A stretch of DNA of 64,000 nucleotides from Brachyspira intermedia PWS/A (GCF_000223215.1 NC_017243.1:2418001-2482000), one strand, 5' to 3'; shown: positions 38,875 through 48,964, numbered from the stretch's first letter. Notes: generated by a model not told the origin, from the sequence alone. Translations and numbers: made by a program.

Positions 38875-39482
38875 ATGATAAAAAAATAATAATAACAATC
38901 TTATCTTTATTATCAATTATTTCATGCTCTGAAAAACTTAACAGCCAAAATATTAATGATAAAGGTAACAATATGAACAATAGTACAGCTATGCCTGAAA
39001 ATGTAAAATATGCATATTTTTCTTCCGGATGTTTCTGGGGTACAGAATACTGGTTTGAAAAATCAAAAGGAGTTCTTTCAGTTGTAAGCGGATATGCAGG
39101 AGGACATAAAGTAAATCCTACATATCAGGAAGTATGCACAGGACTTACAGGACATTTAGAAACTGTAAGAGTTGCTTATGATCCTGAAAAAACTACTTAT
39201 GAAGAATTGGTTAAACTTTTCTTTGAAACTCATGATTTTACTCAAAAAAACGGACAAGGTCCTGATATAGGATCGCAATATTTATCTGCTATTTTCTATC
39301 AAAATGATGAAGAAAAAGAAATAGCAGAAAAATATGTGAAAATGTTAAGAGAAAAAAATTATGATGTAGCTACAACTATAAGACCGTACAAAAACTTTTA
39401 TGAGGCAGAAGATTATCATCAGAATTATTATGCTAAAAAAGGTTCTATGCCTTACTGCCATTTTTACACAAAAATATTTTAA
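38875..39482 (+). CDS. msrA: Peptide-methionine (S)-S-oxide reductase, leader frameshifted at A7
   Basis: The catalytic domain starts cleanly at ATG 38973: FSSGCFWGTEYWFE, with nucleophile Cys20, and AEDYHQNYYAKKG at the end. It lies 157 bp after msrB. The codons upstream, in the same frame, spell a lipoprotein signal ending SIISC-SEK. The only suitable ATG, at 38875, is one base out of frame across A7 at 38880-38886. Eight A would fuse a full lipoprotein leader to MsrA. With seven A, translation likely begins at 38973 (AAGG upstream), giving a cytosolic 169-aa enzyme. Confidence 0.85.
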
Positions 39483-39508
39483 TAATGTTTAATTATTAGA
39501 AATAAAAT

Positions 39509-39545
39509 AGGCTTTAAATATTAAAATTTAAAGCCTGTTTTTTTA
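39509..39545. terminator. Bidirectional terminator
   Basis: AGGCTTTAAAT pairs perfectly with ATTTAAAGCCT across a 5-nt loop, with T-runs on both strands, between convergent genes. Confidence 0.88.
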
Positions 39546-39553
39546 TTATTCTA

Positions 39554-40450
39554 TTACTTACTACTTTTCAAAGTTATTATAACTACTTCAGGATAAGCAA
39601 ATAATCTTAAAGGCATAAGCACTGCACCTATTCCGCAAGTAACATAAACTTTCATATTAGCATAATTCATAAGTCCGTAAACAGCAGGAAAAAGAGGATA
39701 CTCTCTATTTTTATTTATTCCTTCCCATACCCACATAGGAAGAAAACTTATTTGAAGTCCATGTGTATGTCCTGAGAAAAAGAAATCTATAAACTTCATA
39801 TATCCTCCATCTTTTGCTCTCTTCAAAGGTATATTAGGTTCATGAGATAATAGTATATGAAAATCTTCAGCTTTAACATTACTAGTAGCGATATCAAATT
39901 TAACATCATCAGTTAAAAAATCTCCTACTCCTCCAATAGATATATATTCTCCGCTTTCATTTGTTATGAATGAAATATTATTATCTATTACTTTAAATCC
40001 ATTAGAGATCAAAGCATTAGAAATATCTTCAGTGCTTTCCCAATTATCATGATTTCCTAAAACTGCATATTTTCCATATTTAGCTTCTAAACCTTTTATA
40101 CCATTATTAAATTTCTCAGTATTCTTTTTATCATAATGACTGAATTTATGAGGTGCACTATAAATATAATCACCCCCAAATAATATCATATCTGGTTTTT
40201 CATTCATTATTAAATCAGACATTCTTCTTACATGACTTTCAGGTATATAAAGCCCGGCATGCATATCTGCAGCTAAAGCCAATTTCATATTATCAAAACT
40301 TTTAGGCAAATCTTTAAACTCTAAAGTAATATATCTAACTCTCATTGAATGAGCTGTTTTATACATATATAGATGCATAGTAAATACGAATATAATCACT
40401 ACTAAAAATATTATTTTATTTCTTTTTGATACTTTCTTTAAAAAATTCAT
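39554..40450 (-). CDS. Membrane-anchored metallophosphoesterase
   Basis: A 298-aa YkuE/LpxH-like calcineurin phosphoesterase. The N-terminal transmembrane anchor is at about residues 12-30. Metal-ligand motifs are ALAADMHAG, FGGDYIY, GNHDNWE, LSHEPN and FSGHTHGLQ. Some relatives hydrolyse UDP-diacylglucosamine or other phosphodiesters; the substrate here is unknown. The ribosome site is AAGGA. It lies just downstream of the large permease gene. Confidence 0.9.
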   Translation of the reverse strand: MNFLKKVSKRNKIIFLVVIIFVFTMHLYMYKTAHSMRVRYITLEFKDLPKSFDNMKLALAADMHAGLYIPESHVRRMSDLIMNEKPDMILFGGDYIYSAPHKFSHYDKKNTEKFNNGIKGLEAKYGKYAVLGNHDNWESTEDISNALISNGFKVIDNNISFITNESGEYISIGGVGDFLTDDVKFDIATSNVKAEDFHILLSHEPNIPLKRAKDGGYMKFIDFFFSGHTHGLQISFLPMWVWEGINKNREYPLFPAVYGLMNYANMKVYVTCGIGAVLMPLRLFAYPEVVIITLKSSK

Positions 40451-40466
40451 TTTTAATCCTTAACCT

Positions 40467-42569
40467 CTATATATAATTATAATTAGATATTAAAAGAGAT
40501 AGTACAAATGACAATAATACTATACATAAACTAAATAACACCAATTTAATACTAAATATCATAAATACAGATATTATTACAATAGATAATATTATAGCAA
40601 TAACAAAAGACAAAGCATATAAACCATTTAATAATAAACTTTTATTCCAAGCATTTATATACTTTGATAATCTTCTGTGGAAAATAGATAATACAGATGA
40701 AGATAATAAAGCAAGTGAAAAAGCTAAAGTTATTATAAGCAAAATAGTAATATTTCTAATTGAGCTGGAATTTTGCATATAATATACTTTATCAGCGGAA
40801 ACAATTTTCAAATCATTATTATTTATTATTTCACTTTTATTTAAAAGCGAATATATATCATCATTATTAGAAAAAACTATTATGCTTTCATTATAAGGAG
40901 ATTTATCACCTTCTTTAAGATATATAAAACTATTCATAGCAGTTACATCTCCTATAATATCATAATTTTTATTCTTTAAATCATATATTCCGCTTACATA
41001 AAAATATCCTGTTTCAAGCCAGCCCCTTGATGCCTTTGCTATAAGTGATAAAGCATCCCCTATCTTCAAATTCAAATAATTAGCTAAATCCTTGCCTATT
41101 ATAATTTCTCTTTTAGGACTTTCAAACATCTCTCCTTCTATAAGAATATTAGATACGCTCATTCCATTTTCTAATATATTCTTATCATAAGCATAAACCC
41201 TTGAATATATGCTTCCTGTTCTTATAACAACTCCAACAGGAAAAGTCAACACTGTTTCTATATCAGCGTACTCATCATAAGAACTAATTTCTTTAAATAA
41301 TAAATTAGTTATACTATCATTAATATCATTACTAAAAGAATTATTTGTAGAGAAATCTATAGAACCATTGAATAAAAATGTATTTCTTGAAGTGTTATTC
41401 TTTACTATTCTAAAAATTTTTTCAGGTGATTCTTTATTAATATTTTCATTTGATTTATTTGCAAATACAAAAAATGATATATACAATACCAAAAATACTA
41501 TTATATAAGTACATACAAGTCCGAATATGATTAATATATTCTTACTTTTTTTATACTCATCATCCTGTAAAAATACTTTCTCCCAAACCTGATATTTAAC
41601 ATTGGCTATAATAACTGATAATATATTTATAATAAAAAGAAGTGGATATATATAATCAAATTCTAATTCGCCCTTATACAATAATATAAAGAAATATATA
41701 ATGAACGATATAGCAAAACCAGAAGCACTGTATAATAATTTTGATTTTAGTAAATCCCTATAGCTGTAAATAGTATATGAATTAATAAATATAAATACTG
41801 AAAGCAAAACAAATAAATATATTAATATTATATATATTTTGTATTTGGAATCATTTTCATTAGCTTTATAATCAGATCCTAAAATATCTTTTTTAGTATA
41901 AGCACCAAATCCATTTCCAAAAATTTGATTTATATCATTATCATAATCAAACAACTTATCATCGCTTATATTCTGCTTCACATATATTTCAGTGGCGGCA
42001 TTTTCCAAACCTACAAAGTTATTTAAATTATTAATATCGATTAATGCATAATTGTAATTTAAGTTATCAGACACTTCTATTATAGTATATTCTTCAGCAT
42101 TATAATGTCCTGTTTTGGTAATAAGTTTCAATATTATAGTATCATTAGTATTAACATCCAATACAGAAGCTATTGACTTGCTTATAATAATTGAATTATC
42201 AGGATTAAAATTTTCTAATGTACGATTATTTAAAATACCAAAAACTTCATCATCATTTTTTATATCAATACCATTTATAACAATCTCTTCCTCACCCAAA
42301 TGAGATATTAAACTAGCTCTATATTTTAGTCTTGAGGCTATAGGACTTGACTTAAATATATCTCTTAATTTCTGTTCCTTATCAGAATAATCAAATATAT
42401 AATAATCATCTAATATATAATCCCTTGATTCTTTATAAGTACTATTCATTATATTAATATTGCTTAAAGAAGTATCAGAATCATTTTTACCTAAATAATT
42501 TACAGAAAATAATGCAGTAAATGTAATTACTATAGATATTAAACAAATGAGTATATTAATTTTTTTCAT
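40467..42569 (-). CDS. FtsX/MacB-like permease
   Basis: A 700-aa protein, starting at ATG 42569 with AGGA upstream; a TTG five codons earlier is unlikely. It has an N-terminal membrane helix (3-27), a large extracytoplasmic domain, a central membrane bundle with SVFIFINSYTIYSY, a second outer domain, and three C-terminal helices. This layout fits ABC-type permeases of the FtsX/MacB class. No ATPase gene is adjacent. A shortened paralogue lies at 58344-59147. Confidence 0.72.
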   Translation of the reverse strand: MKKINILICLISIVITFTALFSVNYLGKNDSDTSLSNINIMNSTYKESRDYILDDYYIFDYSDKEQKLRDIFKSSPIASRLKYRASLISHLGEEEIVINGIDIKNDDEVFGILNNRTLENFNPDNSIIISKSIASVLDVNTNDTIILKLITKTGHYNAEEYTIIEVSDNLNYNYALIDINNLNNFVGLENAATEIYVKQNISDDKLFDYDNDINQIFGNGFGAYTKKDILGSDYKANENDSKYKIYIILIYLFVLLSVFIFINSYTIYSYRDLLKSKLLYSASGFAISFIIYFFILLYKGELEFDYIYPLLFIINILSVIIANVKYQVWEKVFLQDDEYKKSKNILIIFGLVCTYIIVFLVLYISFFVFANKSNENINKESPEKIFRIVKNNTSRNTFLFNGSIDFSTNNSFSNDINDSITNLLFKEISSYDEYADIETVLTFPVGVVIRTGSIYSRVYAYDKNILENGMSVSNILIEGEMFESPKREIIIGKDLANYLNLKIGDALSLIAKASRGWLETGYFYVSGIYDLKNKNYDIIGDVTAMNSFIYLKEGDKSPYNESIIVFSNNDDIYSLLNKSEIINNNDLKIVSADKVYYMQNSSSIRNITILLIITLAFSLALLSSSVLSIFHRRLSKYINAWNKSLLLNGLYALSFVIAIILSIVIISVFMIFSIKLVLFSLCIVLLSFVLSLLISNYNYI

Positions 42570-42708
42570 AAATATCCTAAACAAAAAATAATCATAATAA
42601 TATAAAAGAAGATTATATCTTAATAGCCATTTTTGTAAATAGTAAATATTATTTTTTGATAAGTAATTATAGGTTTAATGATAAACTAATGTATTTTTAA
42701 AATAAAAA

Positions 42709-42742
42709 TGCTGACATATAAAAAATTATACGCCAGCATCAT
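42709..42742 (-). terminator. Terminator of lipoprotein gene
   Basis: On the minus strand, GCTGGCGTATAA pairs imperfectly with TTATATGTCAGC and is followed by ATTTTTATTTT, about 20 bp beyond the stop codon at 42762. Confidence 0.6.
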
Positions 42743-42761
42743 ATAATCTAATTAGAATTTA

Positions 42762-43169
42762 TTATTTTTGGAATAAAGGAGTTGTTTTATTAGTATCAAA
42801 ACCTATAACTTTTGTAACTATTAAAAACATATTTGTAGTTCCTTCTTCCATACCAGGTCTTTCTTCTAAATAACCTTCAACTTTCAAATTAACTTTAGTA
42901 GGTTCAGCAAAATTAAATCCTGTATATTCTCTCTCTAAGTTAAGATATTCACCTTCCATAGCTACAGGATAGTTTTTCATTTCTGTGTAATTGCTGAAAT
43001 TAGCAGAATCAGCATAGTAAACAAAATCACCTTCAAACACTTGAGTATTTGAACTTAATTGAGTTTCTGCTGCTGCATTATTATCTGCAGTATTTTGAGT
43101 GCTTTCTGTCTTATTAGAACAGGAAATAGCAAGCACAAAAATGATAAATAGTAAATAGATTCTTTTCAT
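42762..43169 (-). CDS. Small lipoprotein
   Basis: A 135-aa protein. The signal peptide ends in lipobox AISC (Cys17). A Thr/Asn/Ala-rich linker to about residue 40 follows, then a compact beta-rich domain (VFEGDFVYYADSANF, KVNLKVEGYLEERPG). No family is recognised. It lies between the permease and lysS genes with its own terminator. It is probably anchored in the inner or outer membrane. Confidence 0.65.
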   Translation of the reverse strand: MKRIYLLFIIFVLAISCSNKTESTQNTADNNAAAETQLSSNTQVFEGDFVYYADSANFSNYTEMKNYPVAMEGEYLNLEREYTGFNFAEPTKVNLKVEGYLEERPGMEEGTTNMFLIVTKVIGFDTNKTTPLFQK

Positions 43170-43265
43170 TTTTACCCTCTTTATTATATTATTTTGTTTT
43201 ATGTAAAACAGAATAGTATGAAATTAGTAATAAATTTTTCTTAATTTTTTTATACATTTAAACAA

Positions 43266-44798
43266 TTAATCTAATTTTCTCATTTGAGGGAAAAGAATAG
43301 TATCTCTAATGCTAGCAACATTCAAGAATAATATAGCCATTCTGTCAATACCTATTCCAAGTCCGCCTGTAGGAGGAAGTCCGTATTCCAAAGCATTGAT
43401 ATAGTCTAAGTCCATATCCATAGTTTCATCTTCACCGCGTGCTTTAGCTTTTAATTGTTCCTCAAAACGTTCTTTTTGGTCTATTGGGTCATTAAGCTCG
43501 CTGAATCCATTAGACATCTCCATTCCACCTATAAATAATTCGTATCTCTCTGTAATATCTGGATTATCAGGATAAGATTTTGAAAGAGGAGAAACTGCTT
43601 TAGGATAATTAATAACAAATGTAGGTTGTATCAATTTTTCTTCAACTTTTTCCTCAAATACTGCAACCATTACTTCCCATTTAGTAGGTTTAGTTTTTGA
43701 AGTATCTATTTCTACACCCACTGATTTAGCTTTTTCTAATGCCTCATCATCTGACTGTATAGCATTGAAATCAAGTCCTGAATGCTCTTTAACCAAATCA
43801 ACCATAGGTACTCTTGCAAATGGAGGTTTGAAATTAATCTCATAATCTTTATACTGAGAAGTATATTTTCCATTTAATTTGAAACATACTTTTGAGAATA
43901 CTTCTTCTACCAATTCCATAACTTTGTGGAAATTAGCATAAGCCATATATGCTTCCATCATAGTAAACTCAGGATTATGTCTTGTAGATATACCTTCATT
44001 ACGGAAATTTCTATTAAGCTCAAATACTCTGTCGAAACCGCCTACAACCAATCTTTTCAAATAAAGTTCAGGTGCTATTCTCAAATATAATGTCATATCC
44101 AAAGTATTATGATGTGTGATGAAAGGTTTAGCCTTAGCTCCTCCAATCAAAGGATGCATCATAGGAGTTTCTACTTCCAAGAAGTTATTTTCTATCATTA
44201 CTTCTCTTATAGCAGAAATCATTTTAGATCTTTTAATAAATGCTTCTTTAACATCATCATTCATTATCAAATCAACATATCTTTGTCTGTAGCGAAGTTC
44301 TGTATCTGTTAATCCATGGAATTTTTCAGGCAATGGATTAAGTGATTTAGTTAATAATTTTAATTCATTTGCATATATAGTAATTTCACCTGTTTTAGTT
44401 TTAAAAACGGTACCTTTTACGCCTACAATATCGCCTATATCTATTAATTTTTTGAATACTGTATTATAGAACTCATCACCTACTTTATCTTTTTGTATAT
44501 AAGCCTGAATAGTACCTACAGCATCCTTTATAGTTAAAAATGAAGACTTACCCATTACTCTATAAAGCATAATTCTTCCGGCAACTGCAACTTCCGTTTC
44601 ATTCTTCTCTAACTCTTCAAATTTCTCTGCTATATCCTTAGATTTATAAGTTACATCATAACTGTTTGGAAATGGGTTTATTCCCATACCTCTTAATGTG
44701 TTTAACTTTTCTCTTCTGTTTTCTTTTTCTGCATTTTTTTCTACACTAGTATTTTTTTCATTTTGTGTATTTTCAGAATTATTTTGATTTTCTGACAT
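43266..44798 (-). CDS. lysS: Lysyl-tRNA synthetase, class II
   Basis: A 510-aa enzyme charging tRNA-Lys. The OB-fold anticodon-binding domain lies about 65-170. Class II motif 2 is RNEGISTRHNPEFTMMEAY and motif 3 is GLGIGIDRMAIL. A 30-residue Asn/Glu/Lys-rich extension precedes the normal start of the family. AGAGGG lies before the ATG. Length is otherwise typical. Confidence 0.97.
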   Translation of the reverse strand: MSENQNNSENTQNEKNTSVEKNAEKENRREKLNTLRGMGINPFPNSYDVTYKSKDIAEKFEELEKNETEVAVAGRIMLYRVMGKSSFLTIKDAVGTIQAYIQKDKVGDEFYNTVFKKLIDIGDIVGVKGTVFKTKTGEITIYANELKLLTKSLNPLPEKFHGLTDTELRYRQRYVDLIMNDDVKEAFIKRSKMISAIREVMIENNFLEVETPMMHPLIGGAKAKPFITHHNTLDMTLYLRIAPELYLKRLVVGGFDRVFELNRNFRNEGISTRHNPEFTMMEAYMAYANFHKVMELVEEVFSKVCFKLNGKYTSQYKDYEINFKPPFARVPMVDLVKEHSGLDFNAIQSDDEALEKAKSVGVEIDTSKTKPTKWEVMVAVFEEKVEEKLIQPTFVINYPKAVSPLSKSYPDNPDITERYELFIGGMEMSNGFSELNDPIDQKERFEEQLKAKARGEDETMDMDLDYINALEYGLPPTGGLGIGIDRMAILFLNVASIRDTILFPQMRKLD

Positions 44799-44928
44799 TA
44801 AATTATCCCTCTTAAATTATTTGTTATTTGTAATGAAATAACATGAAAAATATTGCTATAAATATATATTAAAAACAAAAAAATTCTATAAAAAATTAAC
44901 ATTATTAAATATAAATAAATTAAATATT

Positions 44929-46530
44929 CTATTCTTCTAAATAAGCATAAGTGAATTTATATCTTGATAAAGTATCGTATACCACATTTCTTAATTTAGG
45001 ATTTATCAATATAGGTACGGTATCATAATATAAAGGTATAATCACATCATTATCAAATAATATCTTTTCAGCCTTATGCAAAGTATTCATTCTTTCAATT
45101 TCATTTGTCATAGACATAGAAGAAATAATCAAATTATCATATTCTTCATTGCTGAATGATGAATGATTTTGAGGACTATAACTTAAAAATAAACTCAAAA
45201 ATGTCATAGGATCAGTATAATCAGCTGTCCATCCGCCCCTTGCTACAACATAATTTTTATCAGCAAAGAATGTTTGTAAGAATACTGCTAATTCCTCCTG
45301 ATCTATTGTACTGTCAATATTTAAAGTTTCCTTCCACATATGCTGTACAGCTTCAAAAATTTGAGATGATGCAGTCGAATCTGATAAGAAAGTTATAACA
45401 GGAAAATTGCTGCCATTTGGATATCCTGCTTCTGCCATTAATCTTCTAGCTTCATATAAATTTGTATCATAATTCTCAGGCTTAACGCTTATATAATCTC
45501 CTCCTATTTCTCTAAAATCGCCTTCAGAATAAGGAATTCCAAAAGGAACAAGAGAACCTGCAGGAAGACCTGATTTAACAACATTATTAACTAGATAATT
45601 TCTATCTATAACAAGAGATAAAGCCTTTCTCACCCTATCATCTTTCAATATTTCATTAGTAATATTTAAAGCATAATAAACTACTCCAAGCTTATTAATA
45701 TATCTAAGAAATCCTTCATCTCTTAATTTATCTATATCATTATTCTGTATTATAGTTGAAAAATGTAATGAACCTTCTTTTATAGCTGCTTCTGAAGCTG
45801 TAGGATTATTCATAATAATAAAAGTTATTTTTTCAGGACCAAGATTCCAATAATCCCAATAATTAGCATTTCTTACCATTACTATTTTATCATCTATATT
45901 TCTTTCAATCATCATATAAGGACCATTACCTATATAACTTTCAGGATTCATAGTCCAAGTATCTCCATATTTTTCAATAATATCCTTTCTCACAGGATAA
46001 AAAGTAGAAAGGGCTGTTAACTCCAAAAAATAAGGCAAAGGTTTTTCTAATGTAACTTCAAAAGTATAATTATTAATGGCTTTTACACCTAAAGAATCGG
46101 AATTCAATTTTCCTAATATGATATCTTTAGCATTCTTTACAGGTTCTAATTGCAAACTTCCTCCGCTTGCTGTATTTTTATCTAAAACTCTTCTCCAAGA
46201 ATATACAAAATCTTCAGCAGTTACATCAACACCGTCAGACCATTTTGCATTAGTTCTCAAATGAAATGTATAAACTAGTCCGTCTTCACTTATGTCCCAT
46301 CTTTCAGCGGCAGCTCCTATTAATTTTCCTTCTTTATCTTTAGACAAAAGTCCCTCGAAAGTATGGATTATATAAGTTGAATCTGCTATAGATATATTTA
46401 ATGCCGGATCTATTGTTTTAGGTTCAGAACCTACATTTATAAATAATTCATGAGATTTATTATTTTCTGAAGAGCATGAAATAAATATAATGCTAACAAA
46501 TAAAAATAAAAAATAAATAATTTTTTTCAT
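44929..46530 (-). CDS. Peptide ABC transporter substrate-binding lipoprotein (OppA-like)
   Basis: A 533-aa family 5 binding protein. Its lipoprotein signal has lipobox FISC (Cys19). The AKWSDGVDVTAEDFVYSWRR segment and the NPESYIGNGPYMM segment are hallmarks. It is a diverged paralogue of the protein at 27270-28880, sharing motif order and length. It probably feeds an oligopeptide permease encoded elsewhere. No permease gene is adjacent. Confidence 0.93.
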   Translation of the reverse strand: MKKIIYFLFLFVSIIFISCSSENNKSHELFINVGSEPKTIDPALNISIADSTYIIHTFEGLLSKDKEGKLIGAAAERWDISEDGLVYTFHLRTNAKWSDGVDVTAEDFVYSWRRVLDKNTASGGSLQLEPVKNAKDIILGKLNSDSLGVKAINNYTFEVTLEKPLPYFLELTALSTFYPVRKDIIEKYGDTWTMNPESYIGNGPYMMIERNIDDKIVMVRNANYWDYWNLGPEKITFIIMNNPTASEAAIKEGSLHFSTIIQNNDIDKLRDEGFLRYINKLGVVYYALNITNEILKDDRVRKALSLVIDRNYLVNNVVKSGLPAGSLVPFGIPYSEGDFREIGGDYISVKPENYDTNLYEARRLMAEAGYPNGSNFPVITFLSDSTASSQIFEAVQHMWKETLNIDSTIDQEELAVFLQTFFADKNYVVARGGWTADYTDPMTFLSLFLSYSPQNHSSFSNEEYDNLIISSMSMTNEIERMNTLHKAEKILFDNDVIIPLYYDTVPILINPKLRNVVYDTLSRYKFTYAYLEE

Positions 46531-46680
46531 AAAGAAAAACCTACCCTAAATATTTAATTTCATTAAGTAATATTATCTTAAATAAATATAAAATTCAATT
46601 AATAAAAACCTAAACTTATAAAGTCTAGTAAAGAAATTTAATATATACTTGTAATTTTTATAATTTTTTCAAACTACTAT

Positions 46681-46708
46681 TTGATAAAAAATAAAAATAT
46701 ATTATTAT
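46681..46708 (+). promoter_or_regulatory. Promoter of DUF3592-like gene, leaderless layout
   Basis: TTGATA, a 16-nt spacer and TATTAT (46703-46708), then 6 nt to the ATG. No ribosome site. Confidence 0.55.
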
Positions 46709-46714
46709 TGCTAT

Positions 46715-47166
46715 ATGAACAATAAATTAAAAATTATAAAATATAAAGCTATACTATTTTTCATAGGACTGATATTTTTATCGGCATCATTTATTATAAT
46801 TTATCTTCATTTTAGATTTAATAATGAAAATATAATTAAAATAAATGCTAATATAGAAAGTATTGAGCATTATGAATATGGTATTATAAAAAAACAAAAA
46901 TTTGCAAATGTAATTTATAGTTTCACTTATGAAGGAAAAAAATAATACTTACAAACTCATATTTAGAAAATTCAGACAATAATATCTCTGTAAATTCAAA
47001 AACGGAAATACTGTATGATAAAACAAATAACACTATAGTAACCAAGCCAAAAATATATACATTAGTTATAGCATTCATATTTATAATATTAGCAATGGCT
47101 GTAATAGTATTTGCATTTAAATTAAAACAAAATAATATATATGTATCACCTAAACTAGATAAGTAA
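46715..47166 (+). pseudogene. DUF3592-like membrane protein, frameshifted at A7
   Basis: The first 76 codons encode an N-terminal helix (residues 11-31) and ANVIYSFTYEGKK, then meet TAA. Restoring one A in the A7 tract at 46937-46943 continues the frame through ILTNSYLENS, a soluble strand region, a second helix (LVIAFIFIILAMAVIVFAF) and stop at 47164. The two-helix layout with a Gly-Lys loop resembles DUF3592. The break may be real decay, slippage-based switching, or a base-calling error. Confidence 0.75.
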
Positions 47167-47195
47167 AAATATAGGTTTATTCTATAATAATATAA

Positions 47196-47966
47196 TTAGT
47201 TAATATAAAATTCATAATCCTTTGATTTAGAGCATGATTTTCTCAAAGCAAAATGTACTATAATTAACATAATCTTATTAATATACTTAGCTGATGAATT
47301 GCATATTGAAACGCATCTCATACAGGATATACATTTATTTTTATCAATTATTTTAGGATTATTAATATCTATTGCCTGAACTGGGCATTTCTTAGCACAT
47401 AATTTACAATCATTGCATTTATTTGTAGTTTTTGGCACTAATGATACTTTACTTATTTGTCTATATGGACGATTGCCTTTTAATTTATGTTCATCTAAAA
47501 CTTCAGAAGCATTTATTATGTTACCTGCAAATTCTTTGAGTTTGGCTATATCATTTTCATCTGGTCTATTAGAAGCGTATTTATAAGCTATAGAATGTTT
47601 TGCAATTGCAGCTATAGCAGAAGTAACTTTGAAATTTAACTCTTTCGCTATGTCATAAAGTTCAATTAAAGTATCTTCATAATCTCTATTACCATAAACA
47701 GATACAATAACTGTATTAGCCCCATTACCTTTTATTTGAGATATACGCTTTGATGCTATTTCTGGAACTCTGCCTGCATAAGACGGTACTGCAATAACAG
47801 CAATATCATCTTGAGATATTTTTACGCTTGAGAAATCCATACTATAATCAGTTAAATCAATTTTTTCTATACTACTGTTAGTTTTTTGGCTTATTTCTGA
47901 AGCAATTGCATCTGCAACCTTTTTTGTTCCGCCTGTTGGACTGAAAATAATTTCATATATCTTCAT
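47196..47966 (-). CDS. EFR1-type flavodoxin-ferredoxin fusion
   Basis: A 256-aa electron-transfer protein. The start is the ATG at 47966 with GGAG upstream; an in-frame TTG lies earlier. The N-terminal flavodoxin fold has the FMN-phosphate loop SPTGGTKK (residues 8-15) and later PSYAGRVPEI. The C-terminal part has two 4Fe-4S clusters, CNDCKLCAKKCP and CISCMRCVSIC. It is likely a soluble redox carrier in anaerobic metabolism. The last 25 residues are unusually hydrophobic and Ser-rich. Confidence 0.9.
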   Translation of the reverse strand: MKIYEIIFSPTGGTKKVADAIASEISQKTNSSIEKIDLTDYSMDFSSVKISQDDIAVIAVPSYAGRVPEIASKRISQIKGNGANTVIVSVYGNRDYEDTLIELYDIAKELNFKVTSAIAAIAKHSIAYKYASNRPDENDIAKLKEFAGNIINASEVLDEHKLKGNRPYRQISKVSLVPKTTNKCNDCKLCAKKCPVQAIDINNPKIIDKNKCISCMRCVSICNSSAKYINKIMLIIVHFALRKSCSKSKDYEFYIN

Positions 47967-48319
47967 ATAAAACTCCAAATATAATTTAATTATAATTAAC
48001 TTTCTAAATTTATAAATATTATCTTTAATTAAAAAGATTGTAACATATATTATTACAACTATAATAACATATTTTATTGTAATGTCAATAATTACAACTA
48101 ATTTTTTAAAACGCTATTTTTTAAATAGTAGGATGTTTTATATAAATAAAATAATTTTTATTTTATTAATTTTTTAGAATAATATACTTAAAATTTTTAA
48201 TTTTTTATATTTTGTAAATGTACTATCAACTTTTTCCCACAGCTACACTCTCAAAGTTGATGCCGTATGCATAGCGTGTGCAAGAAAAAAATAGATAACA
48301 TTTATATAAAGTGAATCAG
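47967..48319. other. Gene-free spacer with one G/C-rich remnant
   Basis: A/T-rich sequence with a dyad-rich patch at 48226-48300 (TCAACTTTTTCCCAC...AAAGTTGATGCCG). That patch is a remnant of the same G/C-rich module family seen at 2.05 and 50.2 kb. No gene is visible. Confidence 0.5.
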
Positions 48320-48371
48320 TTGACAAAGTTAAAAATTTTTAGTATATACCTAAACAAATATATTTTGTCAA
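48320..48371. promoter_or_regulatory. Perfect 52-bp symmetric double promoter, copy A
   Basis: TTGACA at 48320, 17 nt, TATATA at 48343-48348, 17 nt, TGTCAA at 48366-48371. Each strand reads as a consensus -35, 17-bp spacer and shared -10. It forms the left boundary of the element at 48343-48586. Confidence 0.75.
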
Positions 48372-48586
48372 ATTTGAATTATTTACGAATGTAATTTTTA
48401 TTTATTAATAGCATAAAATATTATTAAGTTTTGTTTGAAATGTGAAGTAAAACCAAGATTTGTGTCAAAATGCAGTCCTTTTGCTTCTTTGGGTCACCAA
48501 AAGAAGTAGGGGTTCGGGGACTAGTCCCCGAAAATAATAACAATATAAAAACTAATTTTGACAAACTTAAAAATTTTTGGTATATA
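48343..48586 (-). mobile_element. MITE-like palindromic element, copy 2
   Basis: A 244-bp element. Its reverse complement matches 8613-8855 with only a handful of differences, including the perfect palindrome TTCGGGGACTAGTCCCCGAA. It lies between two perfect 52-bp dyads that overlap its ends. Open frames over it (48424-48733) are by-products of the repeat, not genes. Confidence 0.82.
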
Positions 48587-48609
48587 CCTAAACAAATATA
48601 TTTTGTCAA
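48558..48609. promoter_or_regulatory. Perfect 52-bp symmetric double promoter, copy B
   Basis: TTGACA at 48558, N17, TATATA at 48581-48586, N17, TGTCAA at 48604-48609. It forms the right boundary of the MITE-like element and the left boundary of a further repeat module. Confidence 0.75.
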
Positions 48610-48964
48610 AAATAATTTTTTTAATTTAAAATATTTGCAGGGCTTTGCTGCGAAGCACACATTCGTGCCAAACCCCACTTCTTTTGCGACCGAAGAGAGT
48701 GCCTTTAGCGTGCGTAGGGAAAAAGAACAATAAAAAAACAGCTGAGAACTTCATCATCAGTTATCAGCTGTTTATTATTGCTAGTGATAAACTCGCTTTA
48801 AACTAGCTGATAACTAAAGTTATCAGCTGCTCGTTTATCACTTTAAAATATTATTTATATTATTTTTCTAAAGCTAATATATATTATTACCAATAAAAAT
48901 TGTTCGCTTTTAGGCTCTGTAAGCTAAAGCTAATAGACGCTCACAATTTTTATATTTAAAATTA
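48610..48964. repeat. Composite intergenic repeats downstream of ankyrin gene
   Basis: A G/C-rich module (48635-48735, GGGCTTTGCTGCGAAGC and CCCCACTTCTTTTGC) is followed by AGCTGATAAC/GTTATCAGCT dyads and GATAAACTCG/CTCGTTTATC words at 48740-48845. A long hairpin, AAAAATTG...CAATTTTT, lies at 48895-48956. These words recur at 2.3, 53.4 and 56.2 kb. No gene is visible. Confidence 0.6.

Noticed and set aside
48320..48371. The 52-bp dyad as only a repressor operator
   Set aside because: An operator would be expected to conserve the arms, but the two N17 arms differ while the promoter hexamers and spacing are constant. A dual role is not excluded.
48424..48733. Open frames of 84 and 87 codons on both strands
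   Set aside because: They lie on the MITE-like element and its G/C-rich neighbour, lack ribosome sites, and one is simply the antisense of the other.
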